Shown here piece after piece: positions 19,021-26,739 of a DNA stretch of 32,328 bases. Positions within the stretch are counted from its first letter, which is position 1. Every line of letters begins with the position of its first letter. Source of the stretch: Paenibacillus sp. LHD-38 (GTDB taxonomy: Bacteria > Bacillota > Bacilli > Paenibacillales > Paenibacillaceae); NCBI RefSeq assembly GCF_031157315.1, contig NZ_JAVIFU010000062.1:1-32328 (forward strand), written 5' to 3'. Made by a program: the position numbers and the translations under genes. The notes under the pieces are model-generated. The model was not told where the DNA came from, did not search any database, and saw only the letters and a program-made list of their open reading frames with translations.

Positions 19021-19616
19021 CGACCCGAAGGAATGGGCGCAGATTGCCAAAGCAGCCGGCCACAAGTATGCGGTGCTTACAACCAAGCATCACGATGGTT
19101 TCTGTTTATTCGATAGTCAATTAACAGAATATAAGGCAACGAATACGCAGGCAGGCAGAGATCTAGTGCGCGAATACGTCGACGCGTTCCGGGCAGAGGG
19201 CATTAAGATTGGATTCTATTACTCTATTATTGATTGGTATCATGAGCATTACCCGGCATTCGGCGATCGGATACACCCGATGCGGGATCATGAGGGTTTC
19301 CGCGATAAGACGTTTGAATTCGATCGTTATGTGGCCTATATGCACGGTCAAGTTCATGAATTGCTAACCCAGTATGGTGAAATTGACGTTATGTGGTTCG
19401 ATTTCTCATACGATGATATGACGGGTGAACGTTGGAAGGCCAGCGATTAATTCAGATGATTCGCAAGCTGCAGCCGAACATTATTATCGATAATAGACTT
19501 GGCGGAAACATCAAGTCGGCCAATCCGGAATGCTATGCCGGCGACTTCTATTCACCGGAGCAAATAGTGCCGCCTGGAGGTATTGTTAATGAATTAGGCC
19601 AGCCCGTTCTGCCGCT
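19010..19616 (+). pseudogene. Broken GH29 alpha-L-fucosidase fragment (second copy)
   Basis: This encodes the N-terminal middle part of a GH29 fucosidase, from DDPKEWAQIAKAAGHKYA through TTKHHDGFCLF to DVMWFDFSYDD. It lacks the native start and about the first 70 residues expected for the family. It begins directly at the stop of the GH36-like gene. From 19327 on, it matches the window's first 290 bases except for one missing A near 19446, which turns the frame into a stop (Ser-Asp-stop at 19442-19450). At 19616 it breaks off and continues as isomerase sequence. No ribosome site is seen for a new start. It is a decayed duplicate, not a working gene. Confidence 0.85.
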
Positions 19617-19791
19617 CATTGTAAAAGGCAGCCGAATCATTGCTGATTATGCCGCACAATATGGGATTACACGACAATTGAGAATCATGGGTTCAGCGTA
19701 CAAGCAAGTGATCGCGTTCAGCGGGTTCTGCATGCGGCAGGCCGTCCTAACTTCAAAACGACTCTAGATATAGGCAATTTTATGTGCGTGG
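19613..19791 (+). pseudogene. Internal fragment of the sugar isomerase gene (second copy)
   Basis: About 180 bases match 1217-1399 of the intact isomerase gene with four or five substitutions and one deletion (ACACGAC for ACAACGAC). Relative to the intact pair at the left edge, the 3' half of the fucosidase and the 5' half of the isomerase (about 926 bases) are missing between this piece and the previous one. I see no long shared sequence at the junction. The fragment stops where IS1595-type transposase sequence begins. Confidence 0.85.
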
Positions 19792-19985
19792 ACGCGGCAC
19801 CGATAAAAATCAGGTGTTTGTTGCCCTTTCCAAAAATAAGAAAGGTCATCCGTTGTTCGTAAAAATGGAAGTCATTGATAACATGAAAAAGGAAACGGTA
19901 GAAGCGTTTGTAACTGAACATATAGCTGAGAAATCGACACTTCAATCAGACGGACATCGTACTTTTCCAACGCTGACAGACAACT
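19784..19985 (+). mobile_element. IS1595-family transposase fragment, start of a chimeric 244-codon ORF
   Basis: Roughly 65 residues resemble the DDE domain of IS1595/ISXO2-like transposases: RGRGTDKNQVFVAL, then KMEVIDNMKKETVEAF, and LQSDGHRTFPTL holding the second catalytic Asp. The N-terminal zinc-finger half, the first Asp and the C-terminal part are missing, and no terminal inverted repeats are visible. The frame starts at a GTG (19784) donated by the isomerase fragment and runs on without a stop into GH38 sequence, ending at 20518. It cannot transpose. Confidence 0.75.
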
Positions 19986-20518
19986 ATAACATTGTGAATG
20001 ATTGCAAATACGGCTATGACATTAAAGATAGCACGATTAGGCTCTCTTTATTGCGCGCTCCGAGATGGCCGGATGTAACCGCAGACCAAGGCGAGCATGA
20101 ATTTACGTATTCCCTATATCCGCACGAGCAGGATTGGCGCAGCGCCCATGTCGCAAGAAGCGCCATGGAGCTTAATCATCCGGTACGCGTAAAGGAAAGC
20201 CAAGCGGGCGCCGCGGCTGAAGCAGATCAGCAAATCCAAGCCAACTTGCTGCCTTCACGGCTGGAGCTGATGCCATTTGAGAGCAGGCATGTCATACTGG
20301 ATACGATCAAGGCGGCCGAGCGGGGCGAAGGATCGATTTTACGTTTATATGAATCTGCAGGAGGACGTGAGCAGGTTACGCTGCTGCTGCCGCAGGCCGC
20401 GAGGGAAGCGGTAGTCGTTAATTTATTGGAAGAGGAACTATATAAGCTGGACATTCAGGACGGGTGTGTACAGCTGAGCTTTAAGCCCTTTGAAATCCTT
20501 AGTATTCGCTTGCGTTAA
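19986..20518 (+). pseudogene. C-terminal fragment of a GH38 alpha-mannosidase
   Basis: About 177 residues match the C-terminal beta domains of GH38 alpha-mannosidases. Marks are VNDCKYGYDIKDSTIRLSLL, then RAPRWPDVTADQGEHEFTY with SLYPHEQDW, and a final FKPFEILSIRLR. Full-length GH38 proteins of Bacillota have roughly 900-1050 residues, so the catalytic barrel is entirely missing. The fragment is in frame with the transposase piece upstream, giving one open 244-codon frame. It ends at its natural stop and is followed by a terminator, so this was probably once the last gene of the glycan operon. Confidence 0.8.
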
Positions 20519-20557
20519 TGTGAAGCAGGATTTATAACCCGGGCTCTTGTAAATAAG

Positions 20558-20605
20558 AAACACCGCTCCGCTTCGAACGTTTGTCCGAAGCGCGAGCGGT
20601 GTTTT
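20558..20605. terminator. Bidirectional terminator between convergent genes
   Basis: A long hairpin pairs AAACACCGCTC-CGCTTCG (from 20558) with CGAAGCGCGAGCGGTGTTT (to 20604), with one bulged base, and is followed by T residues. It separates the + strand hydrolase locus from the minus-strand TPR gene ending at 20656. Symmetric A and T flanks suggest use from both sides. Confidence 0.8.
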
Positions 20606-20655
20606 TCAGTTGCAGGGCGTCTGTTCGTTTATAGCTGGGCGATAAGTGCTCATGT

Positions 20656-21534
20656 TTATCTGCGAAAATTCCAGCCGAATAGTTTGACATGCACCAGCAA
20701 GCGGGTGATCCAGTAGGTGGCGTAATAGAGAATAAGAAAAATGATCACGAGCGGCCGAAATATTATCCAAAGCGTAATCCAGCCGAGAAGAATTTGCCAC
20801 GGCTTCATTTTTTTCATGAGGTTGCTCGGAAACAGCAGAAACTTGTACACTTTATACGTTTTCTGCAGACCCTCCATATATTCTTTGCGAATTTGCTTGT
20901 CGTCGGGATCGAGACGGATTGCGTTTTTCAGCATGAGCAGATAGTCATCATAGTCATTCCGTCTCTCGGCGGACCAGGCAAGGTACAAATAAACAAGCTC
21001 GGATTCTACCTCCAGGCGCAATGCCTTGTTAGCAAGCATTTTTGATTCTGAAAAGTTGCGAATCACCGCTTCGTTATAGCTTAAATTAGCGAGATACAGG
21101 GCATTTTCGGGCGATATTTCAAGCGCCTTCAGCAGTAAGTCCCGAGCCTCCTCGTATTTGCTTGTCTTATTGTAAATATTAGCGAGCAGGAAAAAATAAT
21201 GAGGCTCATAGGGATCAATCCGCTGCGCCTCGGCTATGGATTCGAGCGCGGCCTTCCACTTCTCCATCGTATAATACGTATTGCATTGAACGAACCATGC
21301 CAGCTCATTTTCCGGATCATGCCGAAGCGATTCGCTTACCCAGTGAAGCGCCTGCTCATATTCATCTTGATAGAGAGCAATCCTTCCGAGCAGAGCGTAG
21401 GCATAAGGATCCTCTGGCGTATCTTGGATGAGCGACACAGCCGCTTTCCTTGCCTCATTTAATTTTTTCCATTCGATTAGCTTCTGAATTTCCTGGTAGC
21501 GTCTACTTTGCAGCTCTTCATCTAATTCATACAT
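20656..21534 (-). CDS. TPR-repeat protein with C-terminal membrane segment
   Basis: This 292-residue protein has about five to six tetratricopeptide repeats over residues 10-215, for example PYAYALLGRIALYQDEYEQA and EPHYFFLLANIYNKTSKYEE. A hydrophobic C-terminal segment (about 235-280, WQILLGWITLWIIF and VIIFLILYYATYW) should form one or two membrane helices. TPR domains are protein-binding scaffolds. It lies 27 bases downstream of the AAA+ ATPase gene on the same strand, so the two are co-transcribed and may work together, with the TPR protein as membrane-tethered adaptor. That partnership is inference; I do not recognise a named family. Confidence 0.8.
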   Translation of the reverse strand: MYELDEELQSRRYQEIQKLIEWKKLNEARKAAVSLIQDTPEDPYAYALLGRIALYQDEYEQALHWVSESLRHDPENELAWFVQCNTYYTMEKWKAALESIAEAQRIDPYEPHYFFLLANIYNKTSKYEEARDLLLKALEISPENALYLANLSYNEAVIRNFSESKMLANKALRLEVESELVYLYLAWSAERRNDYDDYLLMLKNAIRLDPDDKQIRKEYMEGLQKTYKVYKFLLFPSNLMKKMKPWQILLGWITLWIIFRPLVIIFLILYYATYWITRLLVHVKLFGWNFRR

Positions 21535-21561
21535 GACGGTGGCTTCCTCGCTATAAAGTAA

Positions 21562-22527
21562 TTATTTCAATCCGTTTTGCTTCATATAGTCCAGAACGAT
21601 TTGGTAATCTTGGTTAACGTCGCTGAAAGTAGCGTAGTTCTTGGCAGTGGCGAACCAATCAAGCGTCGTCGCTTTCCGATGCTTAGACGCTTTCTTCAGG
21701 TCATCCTGCGAGATAGGCTGAATTTCACCGGTTTCAAGCGTTCGCTCCAGCGCGCCTTCAACGGCATCCTTCACGATTTGCTCTAAATCCGCACCCGAAA
21801 AATGCTTCGTTTCCTTCGCTATTTTGCTTAAATCGAGCGGTGAGAGCGGTTTTCCTGCCAGCTTTAGCTGTAAAATCGTTGCGCGCTCCGATTCCTCCGG
21901 CGGCGGTACAAAGATCATATGATTAAACCGCCCGGGCCTGCGCAGCGCCGAGTCGAGGTACCAAGGCGTATTCGTTGCGCCAATGACAAACACTTGATCA
22001 TTAAACGTGCGAAGCCCGTCAAGCTCCATAAGAAGCTGGTTGACGAGTATGCGGTCATGATGCTGACGCATTTGATTACGGCTGCCGCCCATTGCATCGA
22101 GCTCATCAATAAAAATAACACAAGGCTTATTCTCACGGGCCTTTTCGAATATATCATGCAAATTGTTCTCGCTTTGCCCGACGTACATGCCAAGAATCGC
22201 TTGCAGCTCAATATGCATGAAGTTCGCATCGATTTCTCCGGCAACTGCCCGGGCGAGAAAGGTTTTACCGCAGCCGGGGGGTCCATAAAGCAATAAGCTT
22301 CCGCCCGCTTCCTTTCCGTAGGCTGCAAAGAGCTCAGGCTGCTTCAGCGGTAAAATAAAGTTCATGCGGATTTTTTTCTTAACGTCTTCAAGTCCGCCAA
22401 CATCAGCGAATGTTTCTTCCGGCTTCTCGGATTCTACCAAATCCTTGCCGTTATTATCAAAACGAAGCACTTTCAGCTTGTTACGGCGGCGATCAGAAAG
22501 ATCGTCGCGGTCATTATGATCGGACAT
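21562..22527 (-). CDS. AAA+ ATPase (FtsH/Cdc48/spastin-like single AAA domain)
   Basis: This 321-residue ATPase starts at ATG 22527. AAGGA lies 8 bases upstream on the coding strand; an open frame extends to 22662 but lacks a ribosome site. The AAA domain covers nearly all of the protein: TFADVGGLEDVKKKI at about 39, Walker A GPPGCGKT (82-89), Walker B VIFIDELD (137-144), sensor 1 VIGATN (181-186) and the arginine fingers in RRPGR (196-200). There is no peptidase or membrane domain, so it is not FtsH itself. The N-terminal 35 residues are charged and variable. It likely remodels protein complexes, perhaps recruited by the co-encoded TPR membrane protein. Confidence 0.85.
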   Translation of the reverse strand: MSDHNDRDDLSDRRRNKLKVLRFDNNGKDLVESEKPEETFADVGGLEDVKKKIRMNFILPLKQPELFAAYGKEAGGSLLLYGPPGCGKTFLARAVAGEIDANFMHIELQAILGMYVGQSENNLHDIFEKARENKPCVIFIDELDAMGGSRNQMRQHHDRILVNQLLMELDGLRTFNDQVFVIGATNTPWYLDSALRRPGRFNHMIFVPPPEESERATILQLKLAGKPLSPLDLSKIAKETKHFSGADLEQIVKDAVEGALERTLETGEIQPISQDDLKKASKHRKATTLDWFATAKNYATFSDVNQDYQIVLDYMKQNGLK

Positions 22528-22757
22528 GGTCATCATCCTTATCAATACAAATTTGCTATTAGTGTACCAAATTTCCAGCATGGATGGGGTGTTTTTATGT
22601 AAGTATTGCGAAAATGAGAGGGTTTGATCATACCGCTGCTTGCGGTAGAAATAGGGAGACAAAGGCGAACGCTGTCGCTCCTACAGTTCCAAACCTCTCC
22701 ATCGTTCCTTCTTCTCGAATTCTTTTATATCGCTTCAAATTGGCTAATGAATATACA

Positions 22758-22944
22758 AATACCGGTAAAATATGGCGTTAATCTCTCTCATATTGATTGT
22801 CCAAACCAAATAACGGTAATTTTAGGCGCTATTCCTCCCGTTTAGTGCATATACAAGCTCACAATCAGATATAACACCATTTTTTACTGCTAAATTGTTT
22901 AATTTTAATTATCCTTGAATTTAACGCCACATTTTACCGTTATT
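22758..22944. repeat. Three copies of a 28-bp motif, the third inverted
   Basis: Copies are at 22758-22785 (+), 22809-22835 (+) and 22917-22944 (-). The shared core reads CGGTAAAATNTGGCGTTAA; copy 2 is the most diverged (CGGTAATTTTAGGCGCTAT). Copies 1 and 3 match at about 20 of 22 core positions and form an inverted repeat with some 130 bases between them. No ORF or transposase is associated. It could be a small dispersed non-autonomous element or a protein-binding array. Confidence 0.6.
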
Positions 22945-23248
22945 TCATATATTGAAATCGTTGAAGTGTGACGTTATCCATCATGTCTTTTTCCGCAAGT
23001 ACTATCTAATCAGTCTTCATATCACATCCTTTATGAATCGACTGAATAAGCACCCTCGGTAAACCAATGGTCAATTGCTTGTTAAGTTATAATCTGAAAT
23101 GCGTTATATAGCAGCCCAGTTTGCATGCGTAATTGTACATGTATTTTGCGATAATATCTGCTTATAACGTATGATAGAAACCTATTCACAAGGCTTCGCA
23201 GCAAGCAAACGGGTGTAAATCAGTGTATAGTGGAGGATGTGTGTTTGA
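22945..23248 (+). promoter_or_regulatory. AT-rich gene-free stretch with candidate mutT promoter
   Basis: This is the right half of a 720-base stretch (22528-23248) without a supportable gene. The left half holds the three-copy motif and AT-rich sequence with only short unsupported ORFs. A possible promoter for the Nudix gene is TTGCGA (23146-23151), an 18-base spacer and TATGAT (23170-23175). Confidence 0.35.
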
Positions 23249-23632
23249 ATGATACGAGTAGCGGCAGCCGTTATCGAAAATGAGGAAGGGCTATTGCTGA
23301 TTGCTAGGCGCAAGCCTGAAAAATCCCAAGGAGGCCTGTGGGAATTTCCTGGAGGCAAGCTGGAGGAGGGCGAGTCGCCTGAGGCATGTCTTCGTAGAGA
23401 GCTAATGGAAGAAATGGGAATTGAAATCGCGATTGGAGCATTTTTCGGACAAAATGATCATTTTTATGACGCGGTCCATATTCAATTAATCGCTTATCAA
23501 GCCAAGCATACCGCAGGAGAGATTAGGCTGGCGGATCATGACCAATACGAATGGGTGCAGGTGAATCAACTGATGAATTATGAGTTCGCGCCAGCGGATA
23601 TCAAATTTGTACAAATGCTCATGCAAGCTTGA
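23249..23632 (+). CDS. mutT: Nudix hydrolase, MutT-type (8-oxo-dGTP diphosphatase-like)
   Basis: This 127-residue Nudix protein has the complete motif GX5EX7REUXEEXGU, read as GKLEEGE, SPEACLR and RELMEEMGI at about residues 37-59. The opening MIRVAAAVIENEEGLLLIAR and the LWEFPGGK segment are typical of MutT/CTP-pyrophosphohydrolase-like proteins that remove oxidised nucleotides. ATG 23249 is fixed by an in-frame TGA immediately upstream and GGAGG at 23232. Its stop overlaps the first codon of a truncated oxidoreductase, so the last residues lie at a possible deletion junction. The exact substrate is not certain. Confidence 0.85.
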   Translation: MIRVAAAVIENEEGLLLIARRKPEKSQGGLWEFPGGKLEEGESPEACLRRELMEEMGIEIAIGAFFGQNDHFYDAVHIQLIAYQAKHTAGEIRLADHDQYEWVQVNQLMNYEFAPADIKFVQMLMQA

Positions 23633-24372
23633 CGGAGCTTGCGGGCAGCTGTGAAGCGGTTTTTGTGCACAGCGCAACGGAATCTCATTACAAGGTCGTG
23701 TCCATGCTGCTCAAGCGGGGCAAAGATGTTTACGTGGACAAGCCGCTGGCGGCTACTTTGGAGCAGGCAGAACAGCTTGCGGAGTTAAGCGTGAGCCTGG
23801 GAAGGAAGCTGATGGTAGGCTTCAACCGCCGTTTTGTACCTCTGTACATAGAAGCCAAACAAAGAATGCGGGATACGGCTTGGGTTCGGATGGAGAAGCA
23901 TCGGACGGATGCGGTGGGCCCGCATGTCGCGGCATTTACGATGCTGGACGATTATCTGCATGTGGTGGATACGGCACGATGGCTGGCGGATGGGGAGATC
24001 GGCGCACCAGTCGGTATCGTTAAAGTGAACGAGCGTAATCATCTGCTGCATACGCAGCATCATTTTGACGCAGCAGCCGGCTTCACGTTATCGACAGCGA
24101 TGCATAGGCATGCCGGAACGAGTTTGGAGCAGCTTGAGATTGTCAATGCAGGGGAGATCATACGCGTCAAAAATATGAGCCTGCTTGAGGTGGAACGGGA
24201 TGATCGGATAGCCAAGACGCTTCCGCCATCGTGGCAGACGATTCTAAAGCAGCGCGGCTTCGAGGATGCCGTTCAACATTTCATGCAGTGTATAATTCAT
24301 GATAATAGCCCGGCTGTCGATGCGAAGGAAGCTTTGAAATCGCAACAGCTGCTAATGAGTATGCTGGGATAA
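23629..24372 (+). pseudogene. Gfo/Idh/MocA oxidoreductase lacking its N-terminal NAD-binding half
   Basis: The frame encodes 247 residues that match Gfo/Idh/MocA-type dehydrogenases from the end of the Rossmann fold onwards. CEAVFVHSATESHY, then VYVDKPLA (the EKP-type Lys appears as DKP), GFNRRFVP and a C-terminal alpha/beta domain with LDDYLHVVDTARW are visible. The first 65-75 residues, including the GxGxxA dinucleotide-binding loop, are absent. The only start is a TTG embedded in the last codons of mutT, without a ribosome site. An internal deletion that joined mutT to this gene explains the arrangement. It is probably non-functional as an NAD(P)-dependent enzyme, although the rest of the frame is intact, so the event looks recent. 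Confidence 0.75.
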
Positions 24373-24386
24373 AGGGAGTGCAAGAG

Positions 24387-25181
24387 ATGAGTCAGAATTC
24401 ACAGGCTTTGCCAAAACCGAAGTTGGCCCGCAAAATAAAAGTGCTTATTTGGTCGGCAGCCATCCTGCTGGTACTATTATTAACGCTTGCCATCGTCTAT
24501 CAGATTATGGTGTATCCGCCGACTGCAGAAGCGAAAGCCGCTATGAAAAGCGATAAGCAGGTCACCGTAAGCATAGGTCAAGCCGGTTACCGCTTTGAGC
24601 CGGCCGAAGGCGAAAAGGCGATCATTCAGCCTAATGTTATCCTTTATCCTGGAGGCTTGGTTGATCCAAAAAGCTATGCACCTGTGGCCCGCAAGCTGGC
24701 TGAAGCTGGCCACCGCGTATATATCGCCAGCATGCCGCTTAATCTAGCTTTTACAGGCCAGAACAAAGCAGACGCTTTCATCGCTGAGCATCCAGAAGAT
24801 CGTTATGTCATAGGCGGGCATTCGCTCGGCGGCGTGTTTGCATCGCGGTACGCCGTGGAACATTTGAATCAAATCGACGGTGTTTTTTATTTCGCGGCCT
24901 ATGCGGACGAGGCTGGCAGCCTGGCTGACGCCAAGTTTCCCGTTTTGCAAATGACAGCCTCAAACGATGGTGTTCTGAGCTGGGAGGATTGGGGCAAAGG
25001 GAAGCGGTTCATGCCTAGCCAAACGCAGTACGTCACTATTGACGGCGGTAACCATGGGCAATTCGGTTCCTATGGCGTTCAAAAAGGCGATAAGCCCGCT
25101 CGAATTACCCCGCAGGAACAGCTGGATCAGGTAAGCGGGGAGCTGCTCGGTTGGATGAATAGTATTCAAGCAGAACAGTAA
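24387..25181 (+). CDS. Membrane-anchored alpha/beta hydrolase
   Basis: This 264-residue protein starts at ATG 24387, 8 bases after AAAGGGAG; the GTG at 24378 would overlap that site. An N-terminal basic stretch and one helix (about 20-43, VLIWSAAILLVLLLTLAIVY) anchor it, with the catalytic domain probably outside. The domain is of the Abhydrolase_5/dienelactone-hydrolase-like type: nucleophile Ser in VIGGHSLGG, candidate acid Asp in MTASNDGVLS and catalytic His in DGGNHGQFG. Such proteins are common in Paenibacillus and Bacillus without known substrates. It follows the truncated oxidoreductase by 14 bases and is closed by a terminator. Confidence 0.85.
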   Translation: MSQNSQALPKPKLARKIKVLIWSAAILLVLLLTLAIVYQIMVYPPTAEAKAAMKSDKQVTVSIGQAGYRFEPAEGEKAIIQPNVILYPGGLVDPKSYAPVARKLAEAGHRVYIASMPLNLAFTGQNKADAFIAEHPEDRYVIGGHSLGGVFASRYAVEHLNQIDGVFYFAAYADEAGSLADAKFPVLQMTASNDGVLSWEDWGKGKRFMPSQTQYVTIDGGNHGQFGSYGVQKGDKPARITPQEQLDQVSGELLGWMNSIQAEQ

Positions 25182-25231
25182 TGAGCAGAGAAGCCGGCAA
25201 TCTCGTTATACGATTTGCTGCATAAAGCAAG

Positions 25232-25285
25232 AAAAGAAGCAGTCTCCGGAGGTCAATGACCTCTCAGAGGCAGCTTCTTTTTTTG
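25232..25285 (+). terminator. Rho-independent terminator after the alpha/beta hydrolase
   Basis: An imperfect long hairpin starting with AAAAGAAGC and closing with GCTTCTTTT (inner GAGGTC/GACCTC pair) is followed by a run of seven T. It ends the mutT-hydrolase transcript. Confidence 0.8.
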
Positions 25286-25321
25286 CTTTAAATTTCAATC
25301 TTATAAGAGGAGTGTGTTTCA

Positions 25322-25375
25322 CCGCGGAATGAGCTTTTGCCGCCAAGGGCGACATCAGCCGTTAACGCTTGGCGG
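25322..25375. repeat. Short dispersed repeat, copy 1 (hairpin form)
   Basis: The segment reads GCTTTTGCCGCCAAGG, then CGACATCAGCCGTT and ACGCTTGGCGG. Its ends form a perfect 8-bp stem (CCGCCAAG 25340-25347, CTTGGCGG 25368-25375). A diverged second copy lies at 27589-27642 on the other side of the GntR/ABC operon. It occupies part of a roughly 310-base gene-free stretch. Confidence 0.6.
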
Positions 25376-25420
25376 AAACACGATGTCCTGCGGTATCGGA
25401 CAGGCATTACCTATTTAGGT

Positions 25421-25469
25421 TTGACATGAGTTAACGTTGGTTGTATGGTTAGTTACATAAGTAATGAAC
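25421..25469 (+). promoter_or_regulatory. Promoter and likely operator of the GntR/ABC operon
   Basis: A consensus -35 TTGACA (25421-25426), a 17-base spacer and TATGGT (25444-25449) form a strong sigma-A promoter. An imperfect palindrome GTTAGTTACATAAGTAATGAAC-like (25448-25469, outer GTT/AAC, inner TTAC/GTAA) overlaps the -10 and start region. That is where an autoregulating YtrA-type GntR repressor would bind. Confidence 0.65.
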
Positions 25470-25492
25470 CGAATGAGCAAAGAGGTGATGAG

Positions 25493-25861
25493 ATGTTTGA
25501 CGACCGTAGTCCCATATACCAGCAAATAGCTGACAAAATTAAAGATGACATCGTAAGCGGCGTTCTGCAGGAGGATGAGCAGATTATGTCTACGAATCAA
25601 TATGCAGCTTTTTACCGCATAAACCCGGCTACGGCAGCGAAAGGCTTTCATTTATTAACGGAGGAAGGCATTTTGTATAAGAAAAGGGGAATTGGCATGT
25701 TTGTGAGCGGTGAAGCGAGGCAGTCGCTGCTTGTACAGCGCAGGGAGCGTTTTTTTGAAGAGGTCGTTGATCAGATGCTTGCTGAAGCCGCCAAAATCGG
25801 TGTGCCGGTATCGGAAATCATTGGGCGAATCGAGCAGGCAAACGGGAGGGATCCGGAATGA
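25493..25861 (+). CDS. GntR-family transcriptional regulator, YtrA subfamily
   Basis: This 122-residue regulator starts at ATG 25493 behind AGAGGTGATGAG; an in-frame ATG at 25445 lies on the promoter -10 and is rejected. The N-terminal winged helix contains SPIYQQIADKIKDDIVSG and RINPATAAKGFHLLTEEGIL. The short C-terminal helical tail (about 45 residues) without an effector domain defines the YtrA subfamily. Such regulators repress their own ABC-transporter operons and often respond to cell-wall stress or peptide antibiotics. The stop overlaps the ATPase start (ATGA). Confidence 0.9.
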   Translation: MFDDRSPIYQQIADKIKDDIVSGVLQEDEQIMSTNQYAAFYRINPATAAKGFHLLTEEGILYKKRGIGMFVSGEARQSLLVQRRERFFEEVVDQMLAEAAKIGVPVSEIIGRIEQANGRDPE

Positions 25862-26739
25862 CGCTTACGATTGAAGTGAAGGATTTACAGCTGCGCTATG
25901 GCTCTTTTGCGGCGATCAAGGATATGTCATTCAAGCTGGAGGGCGGTAAAATATACGGGCTTCTGGGCAGGAACGGCTCAGGGAAAACAAGCTTGTTGTC
26001 GGTCCTGGCCTCTTTCCGCGAGCAGTCGAATGGCACTGTAACCATTGGCGGTGAGGTACCCTTCGAAAATGCGCGAATCATGGAGCAGGTATGCTTCATC
26101 CAAGAAAGCGGCTTTATGGCAGAAAGCTCCAATGTTCGTGACGTGTTAAAGCTTGCGGCAAGCTGCTGGCCTAATTGGGATGCCGAATATGCTAAGCGTC
26201 TCATAACGCAATATGATCTTCCTATGAAAAAAAGTGTGTCCTCGCTTTCCCGAGGCATGAAATCAGCGCTTGGCGTAACAATAGGGATGGCTAGCCGCGC
26301 TCCGGTCACGATTTTTGACGAGGCCTATCTCGGTATGGATGCACCGTCGCGCTATGCCTTCTACGATGAAATCTTGAATGACTATATGGAAACGCCCCGC
26401 ACGTTTATTTTATCCACGCATTTGATCGAGGAGGTAGGCTCATTGTTCGAAGAAGTGCTTATTTTGGATCAAGGCCGTCTTATTATGCATGAGGAAACCG
26501 AAGCGGTGCGGGCGCGCGGGGCAGCTATTACAGGGGCAAGCGAGGCTGTGGATCGTTTTGTGGAAGGCTTGACGGTGCTCGGGGAAAAAAAGCTGGGCAA
26601 AACAAAATCCGTCACCGTGTTCGGAGAGTTAACGGAAGAACTTCGTAAGCGCGCGCTTGCGGAGGGACTTGAACTCGGACCTGTATCGCTTCAGGATTTG
26701 TTCGTTCATATGACGAAGAAACGAGGGGATGAGCAATGA
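25858..26739 (+). CDS. ABC transporter ATP-binding protein (YtrB-like)
   Basis: This 293-residue ATPase has Walker A GRNGSGKT (about residue 37-44), Q-loop FIQESG, a degenerate signature LSRGMK in place of LSGGQ, Walker B VTIFDEAYLGMD and switch His in ILSTHLIEE. The LSRGMK signature is usual for exporters encoded with YtrA-type regulators. Start and stop each overlap the neighbouring gene by 4 bases, so the three-gene operon is translationally coupled. Substrate unknown; bacitracin- or lantibiotic-type defence is a family-level possibility only. Confidence 0.9.
   Translation: MTLTIEVKDLQLRYGSFAAIKDMSFKLEGGKIYGLLGRNGSGKTSLLSVLASFREQSNGTVTIGGEVPFENARIMEQVCFIQESGFMAESSNVRDVLKLAASCWPNWDAEYAKRLITQYDLPMKKSVSSLSRGMKSALGVTIGMASRAPVTIFDEAYLGMDAPSRYAFYDEILNDYMETPRTFILSTHLIEEVGSLFEEVLILDQGRLIMHEETEAVRARGAAITGASEAVDRFVEGLTVLGEKKLGKTKSVTVFGELTEELRKRALAEGLELGPVSLQDLFVHMTKKRGDEQ

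Noticed and set aside
22528..22662. 45-residue N-terminal extension of the AAA+ ATPase
   Set aside because: No ribosome site upstream, and the extra residues are not conserved-looking; AAGGA sits properly before ATG 22527.
22584..22845. Two short + strand ORFs in the gene-free stretch
   Set aside because: No ribosome site, and one contains the repeat motif; composition is that of intergenic DNA.
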